From contig JBAZID010000006.1 in assembly GCA_041651995.1 (NCBI GenBank), positions 1-64,000 of the forward strand: a DNA stretch of 64,000 nt, read 5' to 3'. This DNA is from Sulfuricella sp. Lineage in GTDB: Bacteria > Pseudomonadota > Gammaproteobacteria > Burkholderiales > Sulfuricellaceae. This document shows, piece after piece, positions 24,990-34,561 of this stretch. Position numbers and translations under genes: made by a program. Each line of letters starts with the position of its first letter. Position 1 is the first letter of the stretch. The notes beneath the pieces are model-generated. The model was given only the letters and a program-made list of their open reading frames with translations. It was not told the origin of the DNA and searched no databases.

Positions 24990-25760
24990 CTACCCAACAC
25001 GCACAACAACAGCCGAGATGTTGTCATAACCGCCATTATCGTTTGCCTGGCGCACCAGTTGCCGTGCCAGTTGCTGCGGGTCTTCCTGACAGGCGCTCAT
25101 GATGGCGGTCATTTCACTGTAAGCGAGCATATCGTAACATCCGTCGGAACAGAGCAGAAAAATATCCCCGGCTTGAGTGGTGACCTGGCGCATATCTACT
25201 TCTACCACAGGGTCCACGCCAAGGGCGCGCGTCAGTACCCCCCGGTAAGCGTCTGATGCGGCGTCCTGCGCCGTGATTTCGCCGCTTTCGATGCGTTCCT
25301 GAATCATGGTGTGATCCACGGTGAGCTGTTTCAACGCGAGATTTCGCCACAGATAGATGCGTGAATCGCCAATATGCGCCAGCGTGGCCCGGTTTTCGTG
25401 AAAATAGGCTGCGAGAAAAGTGGTGCCCATGCCTTCGTAGCGGGTCTGCTTGCGTGCGGTATCGTTTACGCGCTGATTTGCCTCGCTGACCGCTGCATAG
25501 AGCTTCAATACCGGTTCGCTGACCTTCTGCGCCCACTCGGCTTCGCGCCAGTGCGGTGCGAGGGGCTTTCTGAAGGATTCAAGCGCTGTTTTGATGGCCA
25601 GGTTGCTGGCGATTTCCCCGCCCTCATATCCGCCCATGCCATCGGCCAGCAAGGCCAGTCCAAAAGCAGCATCCCAGGCGATAGCATCTTCATTGCCCGG
25701 CCTGGTGCGTCCGGTGTCGCTGGTCCCGGCAAATTCCCAGGTAAATGCGCTGGCAGTCAT
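24990..25760 (-). CDS. PP2C-type Ser/Thr phosphatase 2
   Basis: 256 residues. Motifs are RPGNEDAIAWDAAFGLA, LADGMGGYEGGE, HIGDSRIYLWRN, CSDGCYDML and NDNGGYDNISAV, giving the full set of metal-binding aspartates. It is paired with FHA-2 and lies 4 bases after the end of radA. Compared with PP2C-1 it has the same length and domain borders but clear divergence. Confidence 0.93.
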   Translation of the reverse strand: MTASAFTWEFAGTSDTGRTRPGNEDAIAWDAAFGLALLADGMGGYEGGEIASNLAIKTALESFRKPLAPHWREAEWAQKVSEPVLKLYAAVSEANQRVNDTARKQTRYEGMGTTFLAAYFHENRATLAHIGDSRIYLWRNLALKQLTVDHTMIQERIESGEITAQDAASDAYRGVLTRALGVDPVVEVDMRQVTTQAGDIFLLCSDGCYDMLAYSEMTAIMSACQEDPQQLARQLVRQANDNGGYDNISAVVVRVG

Positions 25761-25764
25761 TTAT

Positions 25765-27120
25765 TTAGCCCCGGCAATAATCAACGGCCTGTTCCAGCCG
25801 TTCCACTGCGGTAATCTCCATGCCGGAGATCGCCTGTTTGGGTTTGTTGCCTTTGGGCACGACCGCGTGAGTGAAACCCAGCTTGGCGGCTTCCTTGAGG
25901 CGCTCCTGCCCGCGCTGTACCGGGCGGATTTCACCAGCCAGGCCGATTTCTCCGAACACCACCAGCTTGCCCGGCAGCGGCCGGTTTTTGAGCGAAGAAA
26001 CAATGGCCAGCAACACCGCCAGATCCGCCGCCGGCTCTGTGATCTTGACACCGCCCACGGCGTTGACGAATACATCCTGATCAAAGCAGGCAATCCCGGC
26101 ATGGCGGTGCAGCACTGCGAGCAGCATGGCCAGGCGGTTCTGCTCCAGACCCACCGAAAGGCGGCGCGGGTTGGGCGCATGGGCCTCATCCACCAGCGCC
26201 TGGATTTCTACCAGCAAGGGCCGGGTGCCTTCCTGCGTGACCATGACGCACGAGCCGGCGACATCCTGCCCGTGGTGTGAGAGGAACAAGGCCGACGGGT
26301 TGCTGACTTCGCGCAGTCCTTTTTCGGTCATCGCAAAGACGCCCAGTTCATTGACCGCGCCAAAGCGGTTCTTGAAAGCGCGCACCAGGCGAAAACTGGA
26401 ATTGTTGTCGCCTTCGAAATAGAGCACGGTGTCGACAATGTGTTCCAGCACGCGGGGGCCTGCCAGCGCTCCTTCCTTGGTGACATGGCCGACCAGGATT
26501 ACGGCAGTGCCCGATTGCTTGGCGAAGCGCGTCAGTTGGGCCGCGCACTCGCGCACCTGAGCCACACTGCCGGGGGCGGATTGCAGCGCCTCTGAGTACA
26601 CGGTCTGGATTGAGTCAATTACGGCTACTACAGGTTTATGTGTCGCCAGAGTGGCGAGTATCTTCTCCAGGCTGATTTCCGCCAGCAATTGGACGGATTT
26701 GGCTTCCAGTGCGAGGCGCTTGGCGCGCGATGCGATCTGCTGCGCGGATTCCTCGCCGCTGACGTAGAGCACCTTGTTGCGCTTGCTCAGATGGCATAGC
26801 GCCTGCAATAACAAGGTGGATTTGCCGATACCCGGGTCGCCGCCGATCAGGACCACGGCGCCCTGAACCAGTCCGCCGCCCAGCACCCGATCGAATTCTG
26901 CGATGCCGGTTGGTTCGCGCGGGACTTCCTGGGCCTCGACCTCGCTCAGGCTTTGCACCTTGCTGGTTACGGAAAGGGCGTTATAGCGGTTGCCCGCGGC
27001 GCTTTCGGCGACAGTTTCCAGCAGCGTGTTCCATGCCGTGCAGTGCGGGCACTGCCCCTGCCACTTGGGCGACTGGCCGCCACATTCGGTGCAGGTGTAG
27101 ATGGACTTGGCCTTGGCCAT
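25765..27120 (-). CDS. radA: DNA repair protein RadA (Sms)
   Basis: 451 residues from the ATG at 27120. Zinc finger CTECGGQSPKWQGQCPHC (residues about 9-26), Walker A GDPGIGKST, the RadA-specific KNRFG motif (FKNRFGAVNELG) and a C-terminal Lon-protease-like domain (GGVKITEPAADLAVLLAIVS...FGEIGLAGEIRPV). It is a RecA-paralogue helicase driving branch migration in recombination. It is last in the dnaB-alr-radA chain on this strand. Confidence 0.97.
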   Translation of the reverse strand: MAKAKSIYTCTECGGQSPKWQGQCPHCTAWNTLLETVAESAAGNRYNALSVTSKVQSLSEVEAQEVPREPTGIAEFDRVLGGGLVQGAVVLIGGDPGIGKSTLLLQALCHLSKRNKVLYVSGEESAQQIASRAKRLALEAKSVQLLAEISLEKILATLATHKPVVAVIDSIQTVYSEALQSAPGSVAQVRECAAQLTRFAKQSGTAVILVGHVTKEGALAGPRVLEHIVDTVLYFEGDNNSSFRLVRAFKNRFGAVNELGVFAMTEKGLREVSNPSALFLSHHGQDVAGSCVMVTQEGTRPLLVEIQALVDEAHAPNPRRLSVGLEQNRLAMLLAVLHRHAGIACFDQDVFVNAVGGVKITEPAADLAVLLAIVSSLKNRPLPGKLVVFGEIGLAGEIRPVQRGQERLKEAAKLGFTHAVVPKGNKPKQAISGMEITAVERLEQAVDYCRG

Positions 27121-27122
27121 GG

Positions 27123-28187
27123 CTATTCGATCCCGGTCATGGGGACGCGCGCTGCGACTGCGCATAGCAACTCGTAGCCGATCGTGCCCGCGGCTGTGGC
27201 AATTTCATCCACCGGCAGGTCGTCACCCCACAGAGTAACGGGCATGCCGATTCGGGCATCAGGAATGCCGCTCAAGTCCACCGTGAGCATATCCATCGAA
27301 ACCCGTCCGATGATGCGGCTTTGCTGCCCATCGACCAGAACCGGCGTACCGCTGGGTGCGTGGCGTGGATAACCGTCGGCATAACCGCAGGCCACCGTGC
27401 CGATGCGCATGGCGCTTGGCGCACAGAAGGTGCCTCCATAGCCCACTCTGGTGCCAGCTGGAATGTCACGCATGGCGATGACTTCGCTGGAAAGCGTCAT
27501 GGCGGGTTTGAGGCCAAGTTCTGAAGATGTCTGGTGGCTCATGGGAGAAGCGCCGTAAAGCATGATGCCGGGACGGACCCAGTCATCATGGGCTTCCGGG
27601 TAGCTTAGCAGCGCAGCGGAATTGGACAGGCTGCGGGGCAGATGCAGGCCATGTGTGATGGCATTGAATAGCGTGAGTTGATCTGTAATGCCATTTTTTT
27701 CATCAGCGCGGGCAAAATGGGTCATCAGCGTCACTTTGGCACCCATCTGTTGCAGGTTTTGCAGTGCCGCAGGCAATTCGTCTGGCTGGAAGCCAAGGCG
27801 GTTCATGCCCGTGTTGATTTTAAGCCAAGCCTGAATCGGTGTGGCGATGGATGCCTGCAGCAAGGCCTCAATCTGCCACTGCGCATGAATTACCGTGGAT
27901 AGCCCATGCTGAACCAGCAGGGGTATTTCGTTTGCGCTGAAAAATCCTTCCAGCAGCAATATGTCCTGCCCGAATCCTGCGTCGCGCAGGGCGATAGCCT
28001 CTGCCAGGTTAAGCACTGCAAATCCGTCTGCCGCCTCCAGTGCCTTCGCCACCCGCAGCATGCCGTGGCCGTAGCCATTGGCCTTGATCACGGCCATGAG
28101 GCGTGCGCGCGGCGCATGCCTGCGGGCAATGCCCAGATTGTGACGCAGCGCGGAAAGATTCACGGTGGCACGAATCGGGCGCGGCAT
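27123..28187 (-). CDS. alr: Alanine racemase
   Basis: 354 residues from the ATG at 28187. The PLP lysine is in AVIKANGYGHG and the second catalytic base Tyr in RVGYGGTF; LKINTGMNRLGF and GRVSMDMLTVDL are also typical. It converts L- to D-alanine for peptidoglycan. A start at 28241 would overlap dnaB by 50 bases; 28187 lies 5 bases beyond the dnaB stop and matches family length. Confidence 0.96.
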   Translation of the reverse strand: MPRPIRATVNLSALRHNLGIARRHAPRARLMAVIKANGYGHGMLRVAKALEAADGFAVLNLAEAIALRDAGFGQDILLLEGFFSANEIPLLVQHGLSTVIHAQWQIEALLQASIATPIQAWLKINTGMNRLGFQPDELPAALQNLQQMGAKVTLMTHFARADEKNGITDQLTLFNAITHGLHLPRSLSNSAALLSYPEAHDDWVRPGIMLYGASPMSHQTSSELGLKPAMTLSSEVIAMRDIPAGTRVGYGGTFCAPSAMRIGTVACGYADGYPRHAPSGTPVLVDGQQSRIIGRVSMDMLTVDLSGIPDARIGMPVTLWGDDLPVDEIATAAGTIGYELLCAVAARVPMTGIE

Positions 28188-28191
28188 GGGC

Positions 28192-29559
28192 TTAGTAGTC
28201 TCCACCGCCGTGGGCGTAGTTCTCGAAGCGGGTATATTCACCGATGAAAGTCATTCTTACGGTGCCGATGGGGCCGTTACGCTGTTTGCCGATAATGATT
28301 TCAGCACTTCCTTTCTCGGGGGAGTCCGGGTTGTAGACTTCGTCGCGGTAGATGAACAGAATTACGTCGGCATCTTGCTCGATAGCGCCGGATTCGCGCA
28401 GATCGGACATGACCGGACGCTTGTTGGGGCGCTGTTCGAGGCTGCGGTTAAGCTGGGAAAGCGCGATGACCGGCACTTCCAGTTCCTTCGCCAGCGCCTT
28501 GAGTGAGCGGGATATCTCGGAAATTTCCGTGGCGCGGTTCTCGCCACCGCCACTGCCGCTCATGAGTTGCAGGTAATCGATAATAATCAAGCCCAGCTTG
28601 CCGCACTGGCGGTGCAAGCGGCGCGCACGCGCTCTAAGTTCAAGCGCGGTGAGCGCGCCGCTCTCGTCGATGTGAATCGGCGCGTCGTTGAGCTTGCCCA
28701 CGGCATTGGTCAGGCGCAACCAGTCCTCATCCTGCAGCCGGCCGGTGCGAATTTTTTGCTGATCCAGTTTGCCCACCGAGCCGATCATACGCATGGCCAG
28801 TTGAGAGCCGCCCATTTCCATGCTGAAAATGGCAACCGGCAAGCCGGTGTTCAGTGCAACATTTTCGCCAATATTGATGGAAAAGGCTGTTTTTCCCATA
28901 CTGGGGCGGCCTGCCACGATGATCAGGTCGCCGGGCTGCAGGCCGGATGTTTTCTGGTCAAGATCGTGAAATCCGGTGGGGATACCGGTAACTTCATTGG
29001 GGTTGTCGCGCTGGAACAGTTCGTCGATACGTTCAACAACCTGGATTAACAAAGGTTGGATTTCAACGAAACCCTGCTTGCCGCGCGCATTGGCTTCGGC
29101 AATTTCAAATACCTTGGCTTCTGCTTCGTCCAGCAATTGTCCGGCGCTTCGGCCCACCGGGTTGTAAGCGCTGTCAGAGATGGCTGTGCCGACTTCTGAG
29201 AGTTTGCGCATAACCCCGCGGTCACGCACGATTTCAGCATAGCGCTTGATGTTGGACGCACTCGGGGTGTTTTGCGCCAGTGCGGCGAGGTAGGCAAGTC
29301 CGCCCGCGTTATTCAGTTCAGCGCTATTTTCCAGCGCTTCGGATACCGTGATGACGTCTGCAGGCCTGCCGCCTTCAAGCAATCTGAAAATGTGGCGGAA
29401 AATCAGGCGGTGGTCGTGGCGGTAGAAATCGCTTTCAGCCACAACATCGGCAATCCGGTCCCAGGCGCTGTTGTCCAGCAGCAGGCCGCCGAGCACGGAC
29501 TGTTCCGCTTCAATGGAATGCGGCGGGAGTTTGATGGCGTCGAGTTGTGCATCGCTCAT
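28192..29559 (-). CDS. dnaB: Replicative DNA helicase
   Basis: 455 residues. The N-terminal DnaB domain begins KLPPHSIEAEQSVLGGLLLDN. The RecA-like motor has Walker A AGRPSMGKTAF, Walker B IIIDYLQLM and the C-terminal DLRESGAIEQDADVILF. It unwinds DNA at the replication fork as a hexamer. No intein is visible. It lies downstream of the rpsF-rplI operon, separated by a terminator. Confidence 0.98.
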   Translation of the reverse strand: MSDAQLDAIKLPPHSIEAEQSVLGGLLLDNSAWDRIADVVAESDFYRHDHRLIFRHIFRLLEGGRPADVITVSEALENSAELNNAGGLAYLAALAQNTPSASNIKRYAEIVRDRGVMRKLSEVGTAISDSAYNPVGRSAGQLLDEAEAKVFEIAEANARGKQGFVEIQPLLIQVVERIDELFQRDNPNEVTGIPTGFHDLDQKTSGLQPGDLIIVAGRPSMGKTAFSINIGENVALNTGLPVAIFSMEMGGSQLAMRMIGSVGKLDQQKIRTGRLQDEDWLRLTNAVGKLNDAPIHIDESGALTALELRARARRLHRQCGKLGLIIIDYLQLMSGSGGGENRATEISEISRSLKALAKELEVPVIALSQLNRSLEQRPNKRPVMSDLRESGAIEQDADVILFIYRDEVYNPDSPEKGSAEIIIGKQRNGPIGTVRMTFIGEYTRFENYAHGGGDY

Positions 29560-29632
29560 GGAATGATATTACTCAGACTAAAACCGGAAGTTTCCGGGTT
29601 CGCGGGTGAATTGGCAAGGCTTGGGGGGCAAT

Positions 29633-29663
29633 AAAAAAAGGGCTGTTGCCAGCCCTTTTTTTG
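29633..29663 (-). terminator. Bidirectional terminator between rplI and dnaB
   Basis: AAAAAAAGGGCTG-TTGC-CAGCCCTTTTTTT is a strong GC stem with A/T tails. It ends the reverse-strand ribosomal protein operon. Confidence 0.9.
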
Positions 29664-29678
29664 TTTTTTTCTGAACGA

Positions 29679-30128
29679 TCAGGCTGCAGCGACAACAGAT
29701 ACCGTAATGCTTGCGGTTATATCGGCATGCAGGGACAGATCAACAGGGAAATCACCAACTTGTTTCAGGGGGCCGTCAGGCAGACGCACTTCGGATTTCG
29801 CAACTTCAAGACCCTGGGCCTTGAGTGCTTCCGAAATGTCGCTGGTGGTGACGGAGCCGAACAAACGACCATCCACGCCCGCTTTCTGGGCAATTTGCAC
29901 GGTCACGCCGTTGATCTTTTCGCCACGCGCTTGTGCCTGGGCATGAATTTCAGCCTGAATTTTTTCGAGTTCGGCGCGCCTGGTTTCGAATTCGGCCAGG
30001 TTGGCTGGCGTTGCGCGCTTGGCTTTCTTTTGCGGGATCAGAAAATTGCGGCCATAGCCATCCTTGACTTTGACAACATCACCCAGTTGGCCCAGGTTGG
30101 CCAGTTTTTCCAGAAGAATAACTTGCAT
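29679..30128 (-). CDS. rplI: 50S ribosomal protein L9
   Basis: 149 residues. It begins MQVILLEKLANLGQLGDVVKVKDGY with the L9 signature GYGRNFLIPQKKA, a central helix and a C-terminal domain ending ITVSVVAA. It follows rpsR in the usual rpsF-priB-rpsR-rplI order. Confidence 0.98.
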   Translation of the reverse strand: MQVILLEKLANLGQLGDVVKVKDGYGRNFLIPQKKAKRATPANLAEFETRRAELEKIQAEIHAQAQARGEKINGVTVQIAQKAGVDGRLFGSVTTSDISEALKAQGLEVAKSEVRLPDGPLKQVGDFPVDLSLHADITASITVSVVAAA

Positions 30129-30137
30129 GATTTCTCC

Positions 30138-30365
30138 TTAGTGCTGGTCTGTATAGGGCATCAGGGCCAGGAAGCGGGCGCGCTTGATGGCGGTGCCCAG
30201 CTGGCGCTGGTAGCGGGCTTTGGTCCCGGTGATACGGGCCGGAATGATCTTGCCGTTTTCGGACACGAAATCCTTGAGCAGATCCACATCCTTGTAATCG
30301 ATTTCCTTGATGCCTTCAACCGTGAAGCGGCAGAAGCGCTTGCGGCGGAACATTTGACGTGCCAT
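30138..30365 (-). CDS. rpsR: 30S ribosomal protein S18
   Basis: 75 residues. Contains CRFTVEGIKEIDYKDVDLL, FVSENGKIIPARITGTKARYQR and QLGTAIKRARFLALMPY, the S18 core that pairs with S6 on 16S rRNA. Confidence 0.98.
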   Translation of the reverse strand: MARQMFRRKRFCRFTVEGIKEIDYKDVDLLKDFVSENGKIIPARITGTKARYQRQLGTAIKRARFLALMPYTDQH

Positions 30366-30378
30366 TTTATTTACCTCT

Positions 30379-30681
30379 TTAAATTTCTATCAGTTCAATT
30401 CTGTTTGCATGCAATACCAGTTGCGTACTGTTGCGGCTTTTCCTGGCCAGGAACCCCTGAATCCTGATTCCATCTTCCACTTTGCAGCGGACGGTCTGTT
30501 GTGCCAGTTCACCCAGCGCTACGACCTGCACTTCACATTCGACATCGCGTTCCATCCCCGCTTCGACTTGCCTGGAGCTGTGCCCCAGCGTCAGATTCAG
30601 TGCCGGAATGCCTGCTGGTGTATAACGCAGCGGGTCGATTGTAAGGATTTTGCCACTCAGTACGATCCGGTTGCCAGACAC
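30379..30681 (-). CDS. priB: Primosomal replication protein N (PriB)
   Basis: 100 residues with a single OB fold (NRIVLSGKILTIDPLRYTPAGIPALNLTLGH), located between rpsF and rpsR as in most beta- and gammaproteobacteria. It binds ssDNA and helps PriA restart stalled forks. It is SSB-like but short and without the acidic SSB tail, supporting PriB. Confidence 0.93.
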   Translation of the reverse strand: MSGNRIVLSGKILTIDPLRYTPAGIPALNLTLGHSSRQVEAGMERDVECEVQVVALGELAQQTVRCKVEDGIRIQGFLARKSRNSTQLVLHANRIELIEI

Positions 30682-31062
30682 TTAGGCCGCGGCAACTGCA
30701 GGAGCAGCCTGACCCTCGCCCTGGGATTGCAGTGAGCGCGATTTCTCTTCCTTCATCATCGGGGAGGCGGTGGTCATCGCTTCCTTCATGCTGACCATGA
30801 GGTAACGCAGAACTGCATCGTTGAAGCGGAAGGCGTGCTCCAGTTCGTCCAGGGTTTCCTGGTCGCATTCGATATTCATAAGGACGTAGTGTGCCTTGTG
30901 AATTTTCTGGATCGGGTAAGCCAGCTGGCGGCGGCCCCAGTCTTCAAGGCGGTGGATGTTGCCGCTCTTGGCCGTAACCAGGCCGCGGTAACGTTCGACC
31001 ATGCCCGGAACCTGTTCACTCTGGTCGGGATGGACGATAAAAACGATTTCGTAATGGCGCAT
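30682..31062 (-). CDS. rpsF: 30S ribosomal protein S6
   Basis: 126 residues from the ATG at 31062, which has Shine-Dalgarno AAGGAG. MRHYEIVFIVHPDQSEQV and YRGLVTAKSGNIHRLEDWGRR are S6 signatures. An open frame extends 30 codons upstream but is not translated by this evidence. First gene of the operon. Confidence 0.98.
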   Translation of the reverse strand: MRHYEIVFIVHPDQSEQVPGMVERYRGLVTAKSGNIHRLEDWGRRQLAYPIQKIHKAHYVLMNIECDQETLDELEHAFRFNDAVLRYLMVSMKEAMTTASPMMKEEKSRSLQSQGEGQAAPAVAAA

Positions 31063-31217
31063 GCATACTCCTTGTGGGTTAAAGCCTTTCGCCATGCGGG
31101 ACGATAAGGCAAGGTGGAAAAACAGGCAATTGTACCAAATTCCCAAGAACAATCAAGTTTCCATTGTGTATTCTGTATCTGGGTGTCCGGTGCGGCCATG
31201 GCCGTTTTGGTTGCTTA

Positions 31218-31226
31218 TGCTATACT
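31218..31226 (+). promoter_or_regulatory. Extended -10 promoter element upstream of tig
   Basis: TGCTATACT matches the TGn-TATAAT extended -10 form. It lies about 100 bases before the tig start, in the divergent region between rpsF and tig. No strong -35 is seen. Confidence 0.4.
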
Positions 31227-31326
31227 GGAAAATTATTTGTTTTGTGTGGTTTGGCGGTGCGCCTAGCCTGAATTAAAGCCATGAATTTGAACCCCGAATT
31301 TTAAGTGATATTAAGGAATGTTGAAG

Positions 31327-32625
31327 ATGCAAACGGAAAATGTGAACCCGCTGGAAAAAACTCTGAATCTTGCCGTTTCCTTGGTGCAATTCGAAGCTGA
31401 TGTGGCAAAGCGCCTGAAACAGGTGGCGCGCACAGTCAAAATGCAGGGATTCCGTCCCGGCAAGGTTCCCATGAAAATGGTAGAACAGCAGCACGGCGGG
31501 CAAGTGCGTCAGGAAGTGCTGGGCGAATCGGTACAGAAGAGCTTTTCTGATGCAGTACAGCAGAGCCAGTTGAGGGTTGCCGGCTATCCGCGCATCGAAC
31601 CCAAGGCTGATCAGGGTGCGGGCGAGTCCATGGAGTTCACGGCGACCTTCGAGGTTTATCCGGAAGTTGTGCTGGGTGATATCAGTGCAAGCCTGATTGA
31701 GCGTCCATCCGTCACCATTGGCGACGAGGAAGTGAACAAAACTCTCGAAATTCTGCGCAAGCAGCGGGTTGCTTATCAAGCCGTTGATCGGGCCGCAGCA
31801 ACTGACGATCGCGTGAACGTGGATTATCGCGGTACGCTGGATGATGTCGAATTTCCAGGCGGTCAGGCCAAGGGGTTCAACCTGGTTCTGGGCGAAGGGC
31901 GTACGCTCCCCGATTTTGAAGGCCAGTTTGTGGGCATGAAAGCTGGTGAAACCAAAAAATTTGATCTGACCTTCCCTGAGGAATATCACTCAAAGGAACT
32001 GGCCGGCAAGGGTGTGACCTTCGAGGTGACGCTGAACGTAGTGGAAGAAGCAAAATTGCCGGAAATTGATGCTGATTTTGCCAGGAGCATGGGTGTGGCG
32101 GATGGCGATGTGACAAAGATGCGCGATGAAATTCGTGCCAGTCTGGAACGCGAAGGCAAGAAACGGGTTCAGGAGAAGGTTAAAACGCAGGTGATGGAGT
32201 CTCTGCTTGAGGCCACGAAATTGGCTTTGCCAACCGCCCTGGTCGAAATGGAAATCGAGCGTCTGATGGAGCAAATGCGCCAAAGCATGTCTTCTCACGG
32301 CGTTAAGGTGATGGATGGCATGCAGTCGCCCGAATTGCACCGCGATCAGGCCAAGCGCCGTGTTGCCTTGGGCTTGATTTTGGCGGAAGTGGTCAAATCT
32401 AATAAGCTCAATGCAAAGCCTGAGCAGATTCAGGCGCAGATTGTTGAAGTGGCTCAAAGCTACGAAGATCCGGAGTCGGTGATTAAGTATTTTTACTCCA
32501 ATCCGCAGCAATTGGCAGAGATAGAGTCCCTGGTGCTGGAAGGTAATGTGGTCGAATGGGCCCTGACACAGGCGCAAGTTGTGGACAAGTCGATCGTTTT
32601 TGATGAATTGATGGGAAAAAAATAA
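31327..32625 (+). CDS. tig: Trigger factor
   Basis: 432 residues from the ATG at 31327; the ATG at 31318 directly abuts the AAGGA Shine-Dalgarno and is too close. The ribosome-binding signature MQGFRPGKVPMKMV lies at residues about 39-52, the FKBP-type PPIase domain (DRVNVDYRGTLDDVEFPGG) in the middle and the helical chaperone domain at the C-terminus. It heads the tig-clpP-clpX operon. Confidence 0.97.
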   Translation: MQTENVNPLEKTLNLAVSLVQFEADVAKRLKQVARTVKMQGFRPGKVPMKMVEQQHGGQVRQEVLGESVQKSFSDAVQQSQLRVAGYPRIEPKADQGAGESMEFTATFEVYPEVVLGDISASLIERPSVTIGDEEVNKTLEILRKQRVAYQAVDRAAATDDRVNVDYRGTLDDVEFPGGQAKGFNLVLGEGRTLPDFEGQFVGMKAGETKKFDLTFPEEYHSKELAGKGVTFEVTLNVVEEAKLPEIDADFARSMGVADGDVTKMRDEIRASLEREGKKRVQEKVKTQVMESLLEATKLALPTALVEMEIERLMEQMRQSMSSHGVKVMDGMQSPELHRDQAKRRVALGLILAEVVKSNKLNAKPEQIQAQIVEVAQSYEDPESVIKYFYSNPQQLAEIESLVLEGNVVEWALTQAQVVDKSIVFDELMGKK

Positions 32626-33255
32626 ATGAATGAAATGAGCAACTGGGATCCGCAAAGCCTCGGTTACATTCCGATGGTGATCGAGCAGAGTGGTCGTGGC
32701 GAGCGCGCCTACGATATTTACTCGCGCCTGCTGAAGGAACGGGTGGTTTTTCTGGTTGGCCCTGTCAATGAAATGAGTGCCAATCTTGTCGTAGCCCAGT
32801 TGCTGTTCCTTGAATCAGAAAATCCTGATAAAGACATTTATCTTTATATCAATTCTCCCGGTGGTTCGGTTACAGCAGGCATGGCGATCTACGACACCAT
32901 GCAGTTCATCAAGCCCGACGTTTCAACCCTGTGCATTGGCCAGGCTGCCAGCATGGGCGCTTTGCTGCTGACGGCGGGAGCGCCGGGCAAGCGCTACAGT
33001 CTGCCCAGTTCGCGCATGATGATTCACCAGCCGTTGGGTGGGTTTCAGGGACAGGCTTCAGATATCGAGATCCATGCCAGGGAAATTCTCTATCTGCGTC
33101 AGAAGCTTAACGAGATACTCGCGAAACATACCGGTCAGACAGTCAAGGCCATTGAAAAAGATACTGACCGGGATAACTTCATGAGTGCGGAGCAGTCGGT
33201 GAAGTATGGCCTGGTGGATAAAGTACTTGTCAATCGCACAGAAGTTGCGGCTTAA
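32626..33255 (+). CDS. clpP: ATP-dependent Clp protease proteolytic subunit
   Basis: 209 residues. Catalytic Ser in GQAASMGALLL, His in RMMIHQPLGG and Asp in the C-terminal third. The start codon follows the tig stop without a gap; Met at 32635 is an alternative. It forms the tetradecameric peptidase with ClpX. Confidence 0.98.
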   Translation: MNEMSNWDPQSLGYIPMVIEQSGRGERAYDIYSRLLKERVVFLVGPVNEMSANLVVAQLLFLESENPDKDIYLYINSPGGSVTAGMAIYDTMQFIKPDVSTLCIGQAASMGALLLTAGAPGKRYSLPSSRMMIHQPLGGFQGQASDIEIHAREILYLRQKLNEILAKHTGQTVKAIEKDTDRDNFMSAEQSVKYGLVDKVLVNRTEVAA

Positions 33256-33295
33256 TAAAGCCGTGAAACGCTTGACTATTGGGGATTAGGAAACA

Positions 33296-34552
33296 ATGGC
33301 AAAAGACTCAGGCAGTGAAAAGTTGCTCTATTGTTCATTTTGCGGCAAGAGCCAGCACGAGGTGCGCAAGCTGATTGCAGGGCCTTCGGTTTTTATCTGC
33401 GATGAATGCGTGGATCTCTGCAACGACATCATCCGCGAGGAAATCCGCGGCGAACAGTCCACCAAGGGTGGGGCAGATGACTTGCCGGTACCGCAGGAAA
33501 TCAATCAGATCCTGGATGAATATGTGATCGGCCAGGCGCAGGCCAAGCGCATTTTGTCGGTGGCGGTGTACAACCATTACAAGCGTTTGAAAAACCAGAA
33601 CAAGAATGACGAGGTTGAGCTGGCCAAGAGCAATATCCTGTTGATCGGTCCGACGGGCTCGGGCAAGACTTTGCTGGCCCAAACCCTGGCACGCCTGCTC
33701 AATGTCCCGTTTGTCATGGCGGATGCCACCACACTGACCGAAGCCGGTTATGTCGGTGAGGACGTCGAAAACATTATTCAGAAATTGCTGCAAAAATGTG
33801 ATTACGACATCGAGAAGGCGCAGCGCGGTATTGTCTACATTGATGAAATCGACAAGATTTCGCGCAAGTCCGACAATCCGTCCATTACCCGTGATGTATC
33901 GGGCGAAGGCGTGCAGCAGGCCCTGCTGAAGCTGATCGAGGGGACCGTTGCTTCGATACCGCCGCAAGGTGGCCGCAAACATCCCAATCAGGAATTTGTG
34001 CAGGTGGACACCACCAACATCCTGTTTGTCTGTGGCGGGGCTTTCAGCGGACTGGAAAAGGTGATCAGTAACCGTTCCGAAAAAGGCGGTATTGGTTTTG
34101 GCGCCGAAGTGAAGAGCAAGGATAACAGCAAGGATATCGGTGAAGTGTTGCGCGAAGTGGAGCCTGAGGATCTGATCAAGTTTGGCTTGATTCCGGAGTT
34201 CGTTGGCCGTTTGCCTGTAGTCGCAACGCTTGAGGAGCTGGATGAATCTGCCATGATTCGTATCCTGACCGAACCCAAAAACGCGCTTACCAAGCAATAT
34301 CAGAAATTGTTTGACATGGAAGGCGTGGAGCTCGAGTTCCGTGACGGCGCGCTGGATGCCATTGCCAAAAAGGCATTGGCCCGCAAAACGGGTGCACGTG
34401 GATTGCGCTCCATTCTGGAGCACGCACTGCTTGACACCATGTATGATTTGCCATCCATGTCCAACGTCAGCAAGGTTGTAGTGGATGATGGTGTGGTCAA
34501 TGGCGCAAGCAAACCACTCATGATTTACGCAGATCAACCTCAGGCTGCCTGA
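33296..34552 (+). CDS. clpX: ATP-dependent Clp protease ATP-binding subunit
   Basis: 418 residues. The N-terminal C4 zinc domain (CSFCGKSQHEV...FICDECVDLC), Walker A GPTGSGKT, Walker B IVYIDEID and the IGF-type loop (GGIGFGAEV) that contacts ClpP are all visible. It unfolds substrates for ClpP. Immediately downstream of clpP. Confidence 0.98.
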   Translation: MAKDSGSEKLLYCSFCGKSQHEVRKLIAGPSVFICDECVDLCNDIIREEIRGEQSTKGGADDLPVPQEINQILDEYVIGQAQAKRILSVAVYNHYKRLKNQNKNDEVELAKSNILLIGPTGSGKTLLAQTLARLLNVPFVMADATTLTEAGYVGEDVENIIQKLLQKCDYDIEKAQRGIVYIDEIDKISRKSDNPSITRDVSGEGVQQALLKLIEGTVASIPPQGGRKHPNQEFVQVDTTNILFVCGGAFSGLEKVISNRSEKGGIGFGAEVKSKDNSKDIGEVLREVEPEDLIKFGLIPEFVGRLPVVATLEELDESAMIRILTEPKNALTKQYQKLFDMEGVELEFRDGALDAIAKKALARKTGARGLRSILEHALLDTMYDLPSMSNVSKVVVDDGVVNGASKPLMIYADQPQAA

Positions 34553-34561
34553 TTGATGTTG

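Noticed and set aside
31281..31304. Seven-codon open frame (MNLNPEF) just upstream of tig, possible leader peptide
   Set aside because: No Shine-Dalgarno and no attenuator hairpin; too short to support.
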